A stretch of DNA of 64,000 bases from Neisseria sp. (GCA_030528455.1 JAUMYW010000001.1:1-64000), one strand, 5' to 3'. Shown: positions 17,917-26,858, counted from the stretch's first letter. The notes: generated by a model from the sequence alone, not told the origin. Made by a program: numbers and translations.

Positions 17917-19166
17917 TTTATCCGATTGAAGACATCCGCAGCCGTTTTCCTGCGCTGCAGCATGCAGATGACAAGGGCCGGTTTCCGGTTTTTTTTGACG
18001 GACCGGGCGGCAGCCAAGTTCCGTACAGTGTTTTGGAAGCGATGACCGCTTATTTGGGGCGTTATAACAGCAATTTCGGCGGTTATGCCGATGCCGGCGT
18101 AAAAACCGGCCGTTTGGTAGCCGATGCGCGTCAGGCTGCTGCCGACTGGTTCGGCTGCGAAGCGGACGAAGTGTTTTTCGGTCTCAATTCCACTTCGCTG
18201 ATGTTCAACCTCAGCCGGGCCGTAGCGCAAACATGGCAGGCAGGCGACAACATCGTATTAAGCAGTCTCGATCATTTCTCGCATGTATCGTCATGGCAGC
18301 GGGCGGCAGAAGACAGGGGCGTGGAAGTACGCATCTTGCCGTTGGATGCAGACGGCAATGATTTGGATTACGAACGCCTGCCCGATTTGATAGACGGCCG
18401 CACCCGTTTGCTGGCGTTCACTGCCGCATCAAATGTATTCGGTACGGTAGCCGATGCGGCGCGCTTGGTTGCCGCCGCCCGTGCTGTCGGTGCGTGGGTC
18501 AGTGTGGATGCGGTACATGCCGCCGTTCATGACTTGCCTGATGTGAAGACTTTGGATTGCGACTTTTTGTTTGCGTCCGCCTACAAACTCGGCGGTCCGC
18601 ATCTGGGCGTGTGCTACGGCAAACGGGTGCATTTGCAAAATCTCAAACCTTATAAAGTTCTGCCGGCATCCGAAGCCGTGCCGAACCGTTGGGAACAGGG
18701 CACGCAATCGTTTGAGGCGCAAGCAGGTTTTATTGCCATGATGGATTATTGGGCTGCGGTTTCAGACGGCCAAGGCAGCCGCCGGGAGCGTTTGCAGCGC
18801 AGTTACGCCGAAGTCCGCCGTCATGAACAAGACATCAGCCGTGCGGTTTTAGACGGTTTCCGCCAACGTTCTTTCGTTCTCCTGTACGGTTTGGAGAGCG
18901 AATACGGCCGCACGCCGACATTTGCTTTCAATATCGTCCGTGCAGACGGCAACATTGTTAATCCGCATGATATTTCACGTTGGTTCGGCGAACGGAACGT
19001 AGCGGTCGGCAGCGGAAACTTCTACGCTTGGGCGGCTGTTTCTCATTTGGGATTGGCTGAAACTGGTTTGTTGCGTATCGGCTGCATGCATTACACCAGC
19101 CATGCGGAAATCGGAACATTCTTTGCCCTATTGGACGAGTGGGCGGAAACATATTTGAATAACTGA
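17913..19166 (+). CDS. Class V aminotransferase / cysteine-desulfurase-like PLP enzyme
   Basis: The 417-residue fold-type I PLP enzyme has the Schiff-base lysine at about K225 in SAYKLGGPH, the upstream SVDAVHAAVH cofactor segment, and the FDGPGGSQVP N-terminal loop typical of the cysteine-desulfurase-like subgroup. I see no clear SufS/IscS catalytic-Cys loop, so desulfurase activity is doubtful; other beta- or gamma-eliminating or transferring reactions are possible. The gene overlaps the dioxygenase by 4 nt and ends 21 nt before lpdA. It contains both GCA- and GAA-type DUS (near 18349, 18763, 18941), suggesting long residence in this lineage. Confidence 0.75.
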   Translation: MIYPIEDIRSRFPALQHADDKGRFPVFFDGPGGSQVPYSVLEAMTAYLGRYNSNFGGYADAGVKTGRLVADARQAAADWFGCEADEVFFGLNSTSLMFNLSRAVAQTWQAGDNIVLSSLDHFSHVSSWQRAAEDRGVEVRILPLDADGNDLDYERLPDLIDGRTRLLAFTAASNVFGTVADAARLVAAARAVGAWVSVDAVHAAVHDLPDVKTLDCDFLFASAYKLGGPHLGVCYGKRVHLQNLKPYKVLPASEAVPNRWEQGTQSFEAQAGFIAMMDYWAAVSDGQGSRRERLQRSYAEVRRHEQDISRAVLDGFRQRSFVLLYGLESEYGRTPTFAFNIVRADGNIVNPHDISRWFGERNVAVGSGNFYAWAAVSHLGLAETGLLRIGCMHYTSHAEIGTFFALLDEWAETYLNN

Positions 19167-19187
19167 CTGATAAAAAGGTTGCAAAAC

Positions 19188-20990
19188 ATGAGCTTGATTG
19201 AACTGAAAGTCCCCGACATCGGCGGACACGAAAACGTGGACGTTATCGCTGTGGAAATCAAAGCGGGCGACACGGTCAACGTGGACGACACTTTGGTTAC
19301 GCTGGAAACCGACAAAGCCACGATGGACGTTCCCGCCACCGCCGCAGGCGTGGTGAAAGAAGTGAAAGTGGCGGTGGGCGGCAAAATTTCCGAAGGCGGC
19401 GTAATCGCCGTGATTGAAGCCGCTGCCGGTGCGCCCGCCGCCGCGCCGTCTGAAAAAAGCGAAAAACCTGCTGAAACGCCCGTTCAGGCAGCCGCGCCCG
19501 CGCCGCAAGCCGCCTCGTTCTCCGGCAGCAGCGATGCCGAATACGATGTGGTGGTACTCGGCGGCGGGCCGGGCGGTTATTCCGCCGCGTTTGCCGCCGC
19601 CGATGCCGGTTTGAAAACCGCCATTGTCGAGCAATACGCCACTTTGGGCGGCGTGTGTCTGAACGTGGGCTGCATTCCGTCCAAAGCCCTGCTGCACAAC
19701 GCGGCGGTGATTGACGAAGTGAAACACCTCGCCGCCAACGGCATCAAATACCCCGAACCCGAAATTGACATTGACCAACTTCGCGCTTACAAAGAAAAAG
19801 TGATTGGCAAACTCACCGGCGGTTTGGCGGGCATGGCGAAAGCGCGGAAAGTGGACATTGTTCGCGGACGCGGCGAATTTGTTTCCGCCAACCATATTCG
19901 CGTTGCCCTGACCGAAAGCAGCCGATACGAACAAGCCAGCGAAACCGGCGAAAGCAAAACCCTTGCCTTTAAAAACGCCATCATCGCCGTAGGCAGCCGC
20001 GTGGTGAACCTGCCGTTTATCCCGCAAGACCCGCGCATCGTGGACAGCACGGGCGCGTTGGAACTGCGTCAGAACGGCGGCAGGCTGCCTGAAAAAATGC
20101 TGATTATCGGCGGCGGCATCATCGGCTTGGAAATGGGCACGGTGTACAGCACGCTCGGCACGCGCCTTGACGTGGTGGAAATGATGGACGGACTGATGCA
20201 GGGCGCAGACCGCGACTTGGTGAAAGTGTGGGAAAAAATGAACGCCCACCGCTTTGACAACATCATGACCAACACCAAAACCGTTGCCGTAGAAGCCCGT
20301 GCAGACGGCATTTATGTATTGTTTGAGGGCGAAAAAGCGCCGAAAGAGCCGCAACGTTACGATATGGTGCTGGTGGCGGCGGGACGTGCGCCCAACGGCA
20401 AACTGTGCGGCGCGGACAAAGCGAGCGTGGCCGTTACCGAGCGCGGCTTTATTGAAGTGGACAAACAGCAGCGCACCAACGTCCCGCATATTTACGCCAT
20501 CGGCGACGTGGTCGGACAACCGATGCTGGCGCACAAAGCCGTTCACGAAGGCCACGTTGCCGCCGAAAACTGCGCCGGACACAAAGCCTATTTTGATGCC
20601 CGCGTGATTCCGGGCGTGGCGTACACCGACCCCGAAGTGGCGTGGGTGGGCGTTACCGAAGAAATTGCCAAGCGCGACAACATCAAAATTACCAAATCCG
20701 TGTTCCCGTGGGCGGCGAGCGGCCGCGCCATCGCCAACGGTCGTGATGAAGGCTTTACCAAACTGATTTTTGACGAGGAAACGGGGCGCATCATCGGCGG
20801 CGGCATGGTCGGCACGCACGCGGGCGACATGATTGGCGAAATCTGTTTGGCGATTGAAATGGGCTGCGATGCCGAAGACATCGGCAAAACCATTCACCCG
20901 CACCCGACTTTGGGCGAAAGCATTGGCATGGCGGCGGAAGTGGCACTGGGCGTGTGCACCGATTTGCCGCCGCAGCGCAAGAAAAAATAA
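19188..20990 (+). CDS. lpdA: Dihydrolipoamide dehydrogenase with N-terminal lipoyl domain (E3)
   Basis: E3 reoxidises the lipoyl arms, passing electrons to NAD+. The 600-residue protein begins with a lipoyl domain (ETDKATMDVP near residue 40), an Ala/Pro linker, then the flavoprotein: FAD motif VVLGGGPGGYSAA, the redox pair CLNVGC, NAD motif IIGGGIIGLEMG and the C-terminal HPHPTLGE. The fused lipoyl domain is typical of neisserial E3. Third-position C use is high compared with aceE and aceF. The gene holds a perfect simDUS (20082-20093), a near copy (19493-19503), a GAA DUS near 19446 and a GCA DUS near 20301, suggesting a mosaic history. Confidence 0.95.
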   Translation: MSLIELKVPDIGGHENVDVIAVEIKAGDTVNVDDTLVTLETDKATMDVPATAAGVVKEVKVAVGGKISEGGVIAVIEAAAGAPAAAPSEKSEKPAETPVQAAAPAPQAASFSGSSDAEYDVVVLGGGPGGYSAAFAAADAGLKTAIVEQYATLGGVCLNVGCIPSKALLHNAAVIDEVKHLAANGIKYPEPEIDIDQLRAYKEKVIGKLTGGLAGMAKARKVDIVRGRGEFVSANHIRVALTESSRYEQASETGESKTLAFKNAIIAVGSRVVNLPFIPQDPRIVDSTGALELRQNGGRLPEKMLIIGGGIIGLEMGTVYSTLGTRLDVVEMMDGLMQGADRDLVKVWEKMNAHRFDNIMTNTKTVAVEARADGIYVLFEGEKAPKEPQRYDMVLVAAGRAPNGKLCGADKASVAVTERGFIEVDKQQRTNVPHIYAIGDVVGQPMLAHKAVHEGHVAAENCAGHKAYFDARVIPGVAYTDPEVAWVGVTEEIAKRDNIKITKSVFPWAASGRAIANGRDEGFTKLIFDEETGRIIGGGMVGTHAGDMIGEICLAIEMGCDAEDIGKTIHPHPTLGESIGMAAEVALGVCTDLPPQRKKK

Positions 20991-21013
20991 GCGTTTCCTC
21001 ATGCATTGCTGTG

Positions 21014-21052
21014 ATGCCGTCTGCAACTTTCTTGTTGCAGACGGCATTTTTT
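21014..21052 (+). terminator. pdh operon terminator (DUS pair)
   Basis: ATGCCGTCTGCAAC (21014-21027) pairs with GTTGCAGACGGCAT (21034-21047), a 14-bp stem with a 6-nt loop, followed by a T-run to 21052. Confidence 0.92.
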
Positions 21053-21059
21053 CTACGGC

Positions 21060-21090
21060 TTGGAGAAAAAATGATAGAAAAGTTTATAAT
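21060..21090 (+). promoter_or_regulatory. dnaB promoter
   Basis: A perfect TATAAT is at 21085-21090, with TTGGAG at 21060-21065 (19-bp spacer). It lies right after the pdh terminator and 42 nt before the dnaB start, and may serve the downstream pil genes too. Confidence 0.55.
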
Positions 21091-21132
21091 GCCGATTCGT
21101 TAAACCGTTTTGAATACAGAAGGACGCAGCAG

Positions 21133-22551
21133 ATGGAATGGGATACGGATACGGAATACGCGGCAGAAGAGGGGATGAATGCTTTGAGCTTGCCGCCGCA
21201 CTCGGTTGAGGCGGAGCAGTCGGTATTGGGCGGTCTCTTGCTGGAAAATGCTTCGTGGGACAGAATCGCAGATGTCCTTACCCAGGAAGATTTCTACCGG
21301 CACGAACACCGGGTGATTTTCCGCAGTATTACCAATCTGATTAACGAGAGCCGTCCGGCCGATGTCATTACCGTTCAGGAGGTTTTGGACCGTACGGGCG
21401 AACTGGAAGCGGCAGGCGGGTTCGACTACCTGATTTCACTGGCTCAGAATACGCCGTCTGCAGCCAATATCCACCGCTATGCCGAGATTGTGCGGGAGCG
21501 TTCGATTATGCGGCGTTTGGCCGAGGTCGGCACCGAAATCGCCCGCAATGCCTACAATCCTCAGGGGCGCGATGCCAAGGAGTTGTTGGACGAAGCCGAA
21601 AACAGCGTATTCCAAATCGCCGAAAGTACCGCACGTCACAAGCAGGGTTTTTTGCAGATGCCCGATCTGTTGCAGGAAGTGGTCGAGCGCATCGATATGC
21701 TGTATTCGCGCGACAATCCGAACGAAGTAACCGGCGTTTCGACCGGTTTTGCCGATTTGGACTTGAAAACATCGGGCTTGCAGGCAGGCGATTTGATTAT
21801 CGTTGCCGGACGGCCTTCGATGGGTAAAACCGCGTTTTCCATCAATATTGCAGAAAATGTTGCGATTAACGGCAAATTGCCGGTTGCCGTGTTTTCCATG
21901 GAAATGGGTGGAGCACAGCTGGTAATGCGTATGCTCGGTTCGGTGGGCGAACTCGACCAGCACGTTTTGAAAACAGGTCGTCTGGAACCCGATCATTGGG
22001 AACGTTTGCGCGTGGCTTTGATGAAATTGTCGGATGCGCCGATTTTTATCGATGAAACCGCCGGTTTGAGCGCCTTGGAATTGCGGGCGCGGGCAAGGCG
22101 TTTGGCACGGCAGTTCGGCGGCAAATTGGGTTTGATTGTTATCGACTATTTGCAGTTGATGTCGGGCAGCGGCCGGAAAAACGAAAACCGTACCGCCGAG
22201 TTGGGCGAAATTTCCCGCTCGCTCAAAGCCTTGGCAAAAGAATTGCAGGTGCCGATCATTGCTTTGTCGCAGTTGAACCGCTCGGTGGAACAGCGAACCG
22301 ACAAGCGCCCGATGATGTCGGATTTGCGCGAATCGGGTGCCATCGAGCAGGATGCCGACCTGATTATGTTTATGTACCGCGACGAATACTACAATCAGGA
22401 TTCGCCGATGAAGGGCTTGGCGGAATGTATTATCGGCAAGCACCGTAACGGCCCGGTCGGCAAAGTTTTCCTGACCTGGCGAGGCCAATATACCAAATTC
22501 GGCAATGCCGACTACGGCAGTATTCCCGATTTCGCCCGTATCGAGGATTAA
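21133..22551 (+). CDS. dnaB: Replicative DNA helicase DnaB
   Basis: DnaB is the hexameric 5'-3' helicase of the replication fork. The 472-residue protein has the N-terminal domain (LPPHSVEAEQSVLGG) and the RecA-like domain with Walker A GRPSMGKT, Walker B LIVIDYLQLM and SQLNRSVEQR. The start at 21133 follows AGAAGGACG; the long frame from 20833 begins inside lpdA. pilH starts 3 nt after the stop, the standard Neisseria arrangement. Confidence 0.95.
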   Translation: MEWDTDTEYAAEEGMNALSLPPHSVEAEQSVLGGLLLENASWDRIADVLTQEDFYRHEHRVIFRSITNLINESRPADVITVQEVLDRTGELEAAGGFDYLISLAQNTPSAANIHRYAEIVRERSIMRRLAEVGTEIARNAYNPQGRDAKELLDEAENSVFQIAESTARHKQGFLQMPDLLQEVVERIDMLYSRDNPNEVTGVSTGFADLDLKTSGLQAGDLIIVAGRPSMGKTAFSINIAENVAINGKLPVAVFSMEMGGAQLVMRMLGSVGELDQHVLKTGRLEPDHWERLRVALMKLSDAPIFIDETAGLSALELRARARRLARQFGGKLGLIVIDYLQLMSGSGRKNENRTAELGEISRSLKALAKELQVPIIALSQLNRSVEQRTDKRPMMSDLRESGAIEQDADLIMFMYRDEYYNQDSPMKGLAECIIGKHRNGPVGKVFLTWRGQYTKFGNADYGSIPDFARIED

Positions 22552-22554
22552 AAT

Positions 22555-23235
22555 ATGGGCAGCCGTCTGCAAAACGGATTTACATTGGTCGAAGTTTTGG
22601 TGGTTTTGGCCTTGGCCGGTATTGCGGCGGCATGGGCGTTGCCGGACTTGTCGGATTGGCTGGCTCGCCAGCGTATGAAGAGCACGGCAGGGCAGATGCA
22701 GGTTTTGTTGCGTTCCGCCAAACAAGAAGCTTTTCGGCTGAATGTGCCGGTTTATGTGTGTGCTTCGCAGTTGAAAAAAGATATGCAGCCCGACAAACAC
22801 TGCCGCCGCCGATATTGGGGGCAGGCGTTTACTGCGTGGGCAGATATGGACGGCGACGGCAAATACGACGGTAAAGATGCTGCCGGCAGCACAGGCATTT
22901 ATTACACGGATATCGCCTTGCACAGCCTTCCATTGCAGCCGTCTTCCGGCAGCAGACTGCAGACGGCTTGGCAGATATGGAACGAGGACGGACAAGCAAC
23001 GGCGGACAGCGTCGATATGCTGGTTTTTTATCCGGACGGGAGTTTCCGACATCTGAACAGCCTGGCTTCGGGTACTCTGCCGCGCGGCCGGTATCTCAGA
23101 ATAGTGTTTTCCGAACAAGGGCGGGAAGCGGAACGCAGCGCGTCTTTGTGGTTGGATACGGACGGCAGTGTGGCCGACTGCACCCGTTCGGCCGGACAGC
23201 CGCCTTGCCGGTTCGTAAGGAAAGAATCAGAATGA
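22555..23235 (+). CDS. pilH: Type IV pilus minor pilin PilH (FimT/GspH-like)
   Basis: PilH is one of the core minor pilins that prime type IV pilus assembly. The 226-residue prepilin has a class III signal cut at G-F (NGFTLVEVL) with the conserved Glu at mature position 5 and a hydrophobic helix of about 20 residues. It starts 3 nt after dnaB and ends overlapping pilI (ATGA), so the cluster is translationally coupled. DUS lie near 22563 and 22964. Confidence 0.88.
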   Translation: MGSRLQNGFTLVEVLVVLALAGIAAAWALPDLSDWLARQRMKSTAGQMQVLLRSAKQEAFRLNVPVYVCASQLKKDMQPDKHCRRRYWGQAFTAWADMDGDGKYDGKDAAGSTGIYYTDIALHSLPLQPSSGSRLQTAWQIWNEDGQATADSVDMLVFYPDGSFRHLNSLASGTLPRGRYLRIVFSEQGREAERSASLWLDTDGSVADCTRSAGQPPCRFVRKESE

Positions 23236-23750
23236 ATAGGCGGTCGGAACAAAAAGGCTTCGGCCTGATGGAAGTTTTGCTGGCCGTATTGTTGTCGGCA
23301 TTGGCATTGTCCGCACTGTTGGCCGTATTGTTTCAGGGTGCCGCCCGTCTGCGTGCGGCTGCCGACAGAGTGTCGGCTGCGAACGCAGCGGAAAATCTGG
23401 TACAGAGCATGATCGGCAATCCCCAAAATGTACGGGGTGCGAGAAGTTTCCGCCATTATATCGGTCAGCGGCCGGCAGTTTCCTGCACAGGCATTCCGCC
23501 TGACGGCATCACGTCAGAAGAGCTTGCCGCATTTCATTTATGCCGTCTGCAGCAGGAGTGGGTGCGCCCGCTGCATGGGGCGCAAACCGCGTTTGTCGTG
23601 TGTTACGATGACTCGGGAGATTTCCCCGAATGGCAGGGCGGCACGCCGGATTTCCGGTGCGGAGGTTCTGCTACGGGAAGCGTGGCAGTCAAACTGGTCT
23701 GGAAACGCGGCGGAGAAGTTTCTGGGCACAGGCTTTACGTGCAGGAATGA
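23232..23750 (+). CDS. pilI: Type IV pilus minor pilin PilI (PilV-like)
   Basis: The 172-residue prepilin has the motif GFGLMEVLLAVLLS with Glu5, followed by a hydrophobic helix. The domain matches the PilV/PilI class of core minor pilins. It overlaps pilH by 4 nt. A 90-nt gap with a DUS (near 23775) separates it from pilJ, which has its own strong GGAGG site. Confidence 0.83.
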   Translation: MNRRSEQKGFGLMEVLLAVLLSALALSALLAVLFQGAARLRAAADRVSAANAAENLVQSMIGNPQNVRGARSFRHYIGQRPAVSCTGIPPDGITSEELAAFHLCRLQQEWVRPLHGAQTAFVVCYDDSGDFPEWQGGTPDFRCGGSATGSVAVKLVWKRGGEVSGHRLYVQE

Positions 23751-23840
23751 AATGCAGCGTTTCAATACGGGTTGCAGACGGCATAAGGACGCAGTCAGGC
23801 TGTCAGCAGATGGCAGCCTGAACGGGAACGGAGGCAGTAT

Positions 23841-24846
23841 ATGGAAAAACCTGCTTTTACGGGCAAGCCGGAAGGTTTCGGCCTGATGGAGTTTCTGGTT
23901 GCCGGCATATTGGCAGCGGCTGTTTTGGCTGCCGCAGGAGGAATGTATTTTCAGGCGCGGAAACTGGCTTACGGAGCGGAAACGCGTTTGCAGGGGCAAT
24001 ACGCTTTGCAACGTTTGTCGGAAATGCTGAAACACGATTTGTCGCAGGCAGGACGTTTCGGTTGCGCTTCAGTGGCCGGCCATGCTTCCGGACTGCGTAG
24101 CGGCGCGGTACGCAGCATACCGGTTCAAGCTTTAGATATTGCCGGCTTCGGCGCACAGTCGGCAGCATTGGTGCTGACATACGGCAGACCTGTCGGCGTG
24201 CCGGAAAGCTTCCGCAACGCAGACGGCAGTTTGTCGCTCTCGCTCCCGTCCGCCCCACCGGCAGACATGCGCCTTCTGGCAGCCGACTGCTCCGGCACTG
24301 CAATATGGCAGCCGTCCGGCGGTGCGGGAGGCATTGCAGACGGCTTGTCGGGCGACGGCGGTCTGACGGTGCTGCACGAGCTAGAAGCCGCTTATGCAGT
24401 CGGAAGAATGAACGGAGGCGAGAAAGCCTTATACCGTTTCGAGCGTTTGAAAAACGGTTGGGAAGCACAAAACTGCAATATGGCAGCCGTCCGGCGGTGC
24501 GGGAGGCATTGCAGACGGCTTGTCGGGCGACGGCGGTCTGACGGTGCTGCACGAGCTAGAAGCCGCTTATGCAGTCGGAAGAATGAACGGAGGCGAGAAA
24601 GCCTTATACCGTTTCGAGCGTTTGAAAAACGGTTGGGAAGCACAAAAAATAGCGGAAAATATTGACAGCATAAATATGCTGTTTGCCTATGCGGAATGCA
24701 GCAACGGACAAAACCGTTTCACATTTTCCACTCTTCCTGCTGCCGACAGGCTTCCGGTTTGGGGTAGGGTGGAAATGGGTGGAAGCAGTCTGCCCCACGG
24801 TTTCAGCGTAGCGGCTGCCATGTCGGGAGAAGGTTTATGCGGATAA
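23841..24846 (+). pseudogene. pilJ: Type IV pilus minor pilin PilJ (PilW-like), disrupted by tandem duplication
   Basis: The prepilin start (GFGLMEFLVAGIL, Glu5 present) and the first 210 residues look normal. A perfect 175-bp direct duplication then shifts the frame by one base. Translation continues for about 64 unrelated residues and stops at 24665, giving a 274-residue product. Removing one copy restores a 276-residue PilJ that ends at 24846, overlapping pilK by 10 nt as expected for the operon. PilJ/PilW is a core minor pilin, so the present allele probably impairs piliation and perhaps transformation. It could be a real OFF allele, a fixed mutation or an assembly error. The start follows GGAGGCAGTAT. 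Confidence 0.88.
24297..24647. repeat. Perfect 175-bp tandem duplication in pilJ
   Basis: Positions 24297-24472 and 24472-24647 are identical base for base (offset 175). Because 175 is not divisible by three, the duplication shifts the frame. The repeat flanks share only a few bases beyond the unit. Each copy carries one DUS (TGCAGACGGC). Confidence 0.95.
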
Positions 24847-25394
24847 AATATTCCGGCAGACCGAAGGGATTTGTATTGCCCGTTATACTGGCGGTTATAG
24901 CGGCGGTGGCAGCCCTGACTGCGGCAATGGCGCAATCTTTCGGCAGCATAGGCCGTTTCAGCGGACATGCGGCAGATCGGAATGCAGCGGCTCATTTGGC
25001 CGATGCGGCATTGCAGGCGGGTGCGGCGGAAGTAAGACGCAGGAGGTGGACGGCAGAAGAGTTCCGAAACCGTGCCGATGCCGTCTGCAGCAACGGCCTG
25101 TGTGCAGTAGGCGAAACCGCCCTAAAAAGACGTTGTTTGGGAAAATCAGGCGGATCGAAACGTGTTTTATGCCTGATTGAAAACGGCAGAATAATCAAAA
25201 CGCCGCTTTATCGGGCAATTACCGGAGAAAATAAAGATGCTCATGCCCCGCGCTATGCAGTCGAATTGCTCGGCGGGCGGAATGGCGTGAGTTTCTACCG
25301 CATCAGCGCGTGGGCACGCGGTCGGAATCCGCATACGCAGGTCCTTCGCGAAACCTATCTGCGTATCGGAGGCAGTACCGAATCAGCCGAATAA
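24837..25394 (+). CDS. pilK: Type IV pilus minor pilin PilK (PilX/GspK-like)
   Basis: The 185-residue prepilin has the cleavage motif GFVLPVILAVIA and a hydrophobic helix. Mature position 5 is not Glu, as in the PilX/GspK class thought to sit at the pilus tip. Cysteines in the C-terminal half could form disulfides. The ATG overlaps the ancestral pilJ stop by 10 nt. In gonococci pilL follows pilK; here the next gene is ratA, so no fifth minor pilin is encoded at this locus. Confidence 0.8.
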   Translation: MRIKYSGRPKGFVLPVILAVIAAVAALTAAMAQSFGSIGRFSGHAADRNAAAHLADAALQAGAAEVRRRRWTAEEFRNRADAVCSNGLCAVGETALKRRCLGKSGGSKRVLCLIENGRIIKTPLYRAITGENKDAHAPRYAVELLGGRNGVSFYRISAWARGRNPHTQVLRETYLRIGGSTESAE

Positions 25395-25454
25395 GAAATG
25401 TTCCGCCAAATCCTAAACCGGCGGACAAGCCTTCTGCAAACGCCGGCTGCGAGC

Positions 25455-25463
25455 TGGTATAAT
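25455..25463 (+). promoter_or_regulatory. ratA promoter, extended -10
   Basis: TGG plus TATAAT (25455-25463) forms an extended -10 element 28 nt before the ratA start. The -35 is poor (TGCAAA, 25435-25440, 17-bp spacer), as expected for extended -10 promoters. It separates ratA from the pil cluster. Confidence 0.6.
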
Positions 25464-25490
25464 CGTCGCTTTGCCGATTATTCCCGTGTT

Positions 25491-25922
25491 ATGAAAACCA
25501 TAGAAAAAAGCGTTTTGGTACTGCATACCGCCGAACAGATGTTCGAATTGGTCGATAAAGTGGAAGACTACCCCCGATTTCTGCCCTGGTACGGCAAAAC
25601 CGAAGTCATCTCGCGCGAAGGAAACGAACTCAAAGCGCGGCTCTATATGGATTACAAAGGCGTGAAACAAGCGTTTGCCACACACAACCGCAATCAGCCC
25701 GGCCGGGAAATCCGTATGGATTTATTGGACGGTCCCTTCAAAACCCTCAGCGGCACCTGGCATTTCCTTCCCCTTGGCGACGATGCCTGCAAAGTCGAAT
25801 TCAAACTGCAATACGACTTTGCCAATGCCGTATTGTCCGCACTGATCAGTCCCGTTTTCGGCCATTTGGCCGGCAGGCTGGTAGACGCATTTATCGCAGA
25901 GGCAGACAAACGCTATGGCTGA
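25491..25922 (+). CDS. ratA: RatA / COQ10-like START-domain protein
   Basis: The 143-residue protein belongs to the polyketide-cyclase/START family ([17 protein letters not shown] near the N-terminus, [17 protein letters not shown]). Relatives include E. coli RatA, described as inhibiting 70S assembly, and COQ10, which binds ubiquinone; the latter role may be the more general one. I chose the ATG at 25491 because it follows a TATAAT box; the longer frame starts before the promoter. It overlaps the rnfH-like gene by 8 nt, a common pairing. Confidence 0.85.
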   Translation: MKTIEKSVLVLHTAEQMFELVDKVEDYPRFLPWYGKTEVISREGNELKARLYMDYKGVKQAFATHNRNQPGREIRMDLLDGPFKTLSGTWHFLPLGDDACKVEFKLQYDFANAVLSALISPVFGHLAGRLVDAFIAEADKRYG

Positions 25923-26205
25923 AACGCAGACCATCACAATCGAAATCGCTTACGGCACGGCCGAACGGCAGTTTCTGCAAAGCATGGAAGTTGCAGACGG
26001 CATTACCGCCCGTCAGGCCGTTCTGCAAAGCCGTTTGGCGGAAGAATTTCCCGAAGCAGATTTAAGTTTGCCTCTGGGCATTTTCGGCAAAGCGGTGAAA
26101 GACGATACCGTATTGCGCCACCGCGACCGAGTGGAAGTGTACCGTCCGCTTTTAATCGATCCCAAAGAGGCGCGCCGCCGCCGTGCGGCCTCCGAACCGG
26201 AATAG
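25915..26205 (+). CDS. RnfH family ubiquitin-like protein
   Basis: The 96-residue protein matches the RnfH/YfjF family (small beta-grasp fold): [15 protein letters not shown] start, [12 protein letters not shown] centre, [21 protein letters not shown] end. It overlaps ratA by 8 nt, as in many proteobacteria where it was named RatB. Its function is unclear; there is no Rnf complex gene in this window. Confidence 0.83.
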   Translation: MAETQTITIEIAYGTAERQFLQSMEVADGITARQAVLQSRLAEEFPEADLSLPLGIFGKAVKDDTVLRHRDRVEVYRPLLIDPKEARRRRAASEPE

Positions 26206-26226
26206 GAACCAACAGGACAAACAACT

Positions 26227-26799
26227 ATGATCAGACTTATCGTCGGCCTCGGCAATCCGGGCAAAGAATACGAACAGACACGCCATAATGCAGGCTTTTG
26301 GTTTTTGGACGAATTGGCCTGGCAGTGGAAAGCCGTATTCAAGCACGAAAAAAAATTCTTCGGCGAAGTCGCTAAGGTTCAGCGGCCGGAAGGTGAGATT
26401 TTCCTGTTGAAACCCGACACCTTTATGAATTTGTCGGGCAAGGCCGTCGGCGCACTGGCGCAGTTTTACAAAATCCAGCCTGCCGAAATCCTGGCCGTGC
26501 ATGACGAATTGGATATTCCGAACGGCAAAATCCGTTTCAAGCTGGGCGGCGGCAACGGCGGACACAACGGCTTGAAAGACATTCAGGCCAAATTGGGCAC
26601 GCCCGATTTCTACCGTCTGCGCTTGGGAATCGGCCATCCGGGCGATAAAAATCTGGTGCACGCTTGGGTATTGAGCAAGCCGAGTACAGAACAGCGGCAG
26701 CAGATTGACGATGCCCTTGCCAAGTCGCTGCAAGGTCTGCCGATGATTCTTATGGAAGATTGGGAAGGTGCGACACGTTTTCTGCACAGCGGAAAATAA
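26227..26799 (+). CDS. pth: Peptidyl-tRNA hydrolase
   Basis: Pth releases tRNA from prematurely dropped peptidyl-tRNA. The 190-residue protein has [19 protein letters not shown] with the catalytic His (near residue 20), the [10 protein letters not shown] motif, the HDELD segment and [12 protein letters not shown]. It starts 21 nt after the rnfH-like stop and ends at a DUS-type terminator. Confidence 0.95.
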   Translation: MIRLIVGLGNPGKEYEQTRHNAGFWFLDELAWQWKAVFKHEKKFFGEVAKVQRPEGEIFLLKPDTFMNLSGKAVGALAQFYKIQPAEILAVHDELDIPNGKIRFKLGGGNGGHNGLKDIQAKLGTPDFYRLRLGIGHPGDKNLVHAWVLSKPSTEQRQQIDDALAKSLQGLPMILMEDWEGATRFLHSGK

Positions 26800-26820
26800 A
26801 ATGCCGAATCAGCAAACGAA

Positions 26821-26858
26821 TCATGCCGTCTACAAGATGCAGACGGCATGATTATTTT
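26821..26858 (+). terminator. pth terminator with one degenerate DUS
   Basis: TCATGCCGTCT (26821-26831) pairs with AGACGGCATGA (26841-26851), then a T-rich tail. One arm reads GCCGTCTACA, a one-base decay of the GCA-type DUS. As hemA converges on it, it may act for both strands. Confidence 0.8.

Noticed and set aside
19128..21047. 639-codon open frame on the minus strand across lpdA
   Set aside because: It is fully antisense to a clear lpdA gene. High third-position C and few stops in such genes open the opposite strand; the translation shows no domain.
24520..24846. Separate small gene in the pil cluster
   Set aside because: It is the C-terminal part of pilJ displaced to another frame by the 175-bp duplication.
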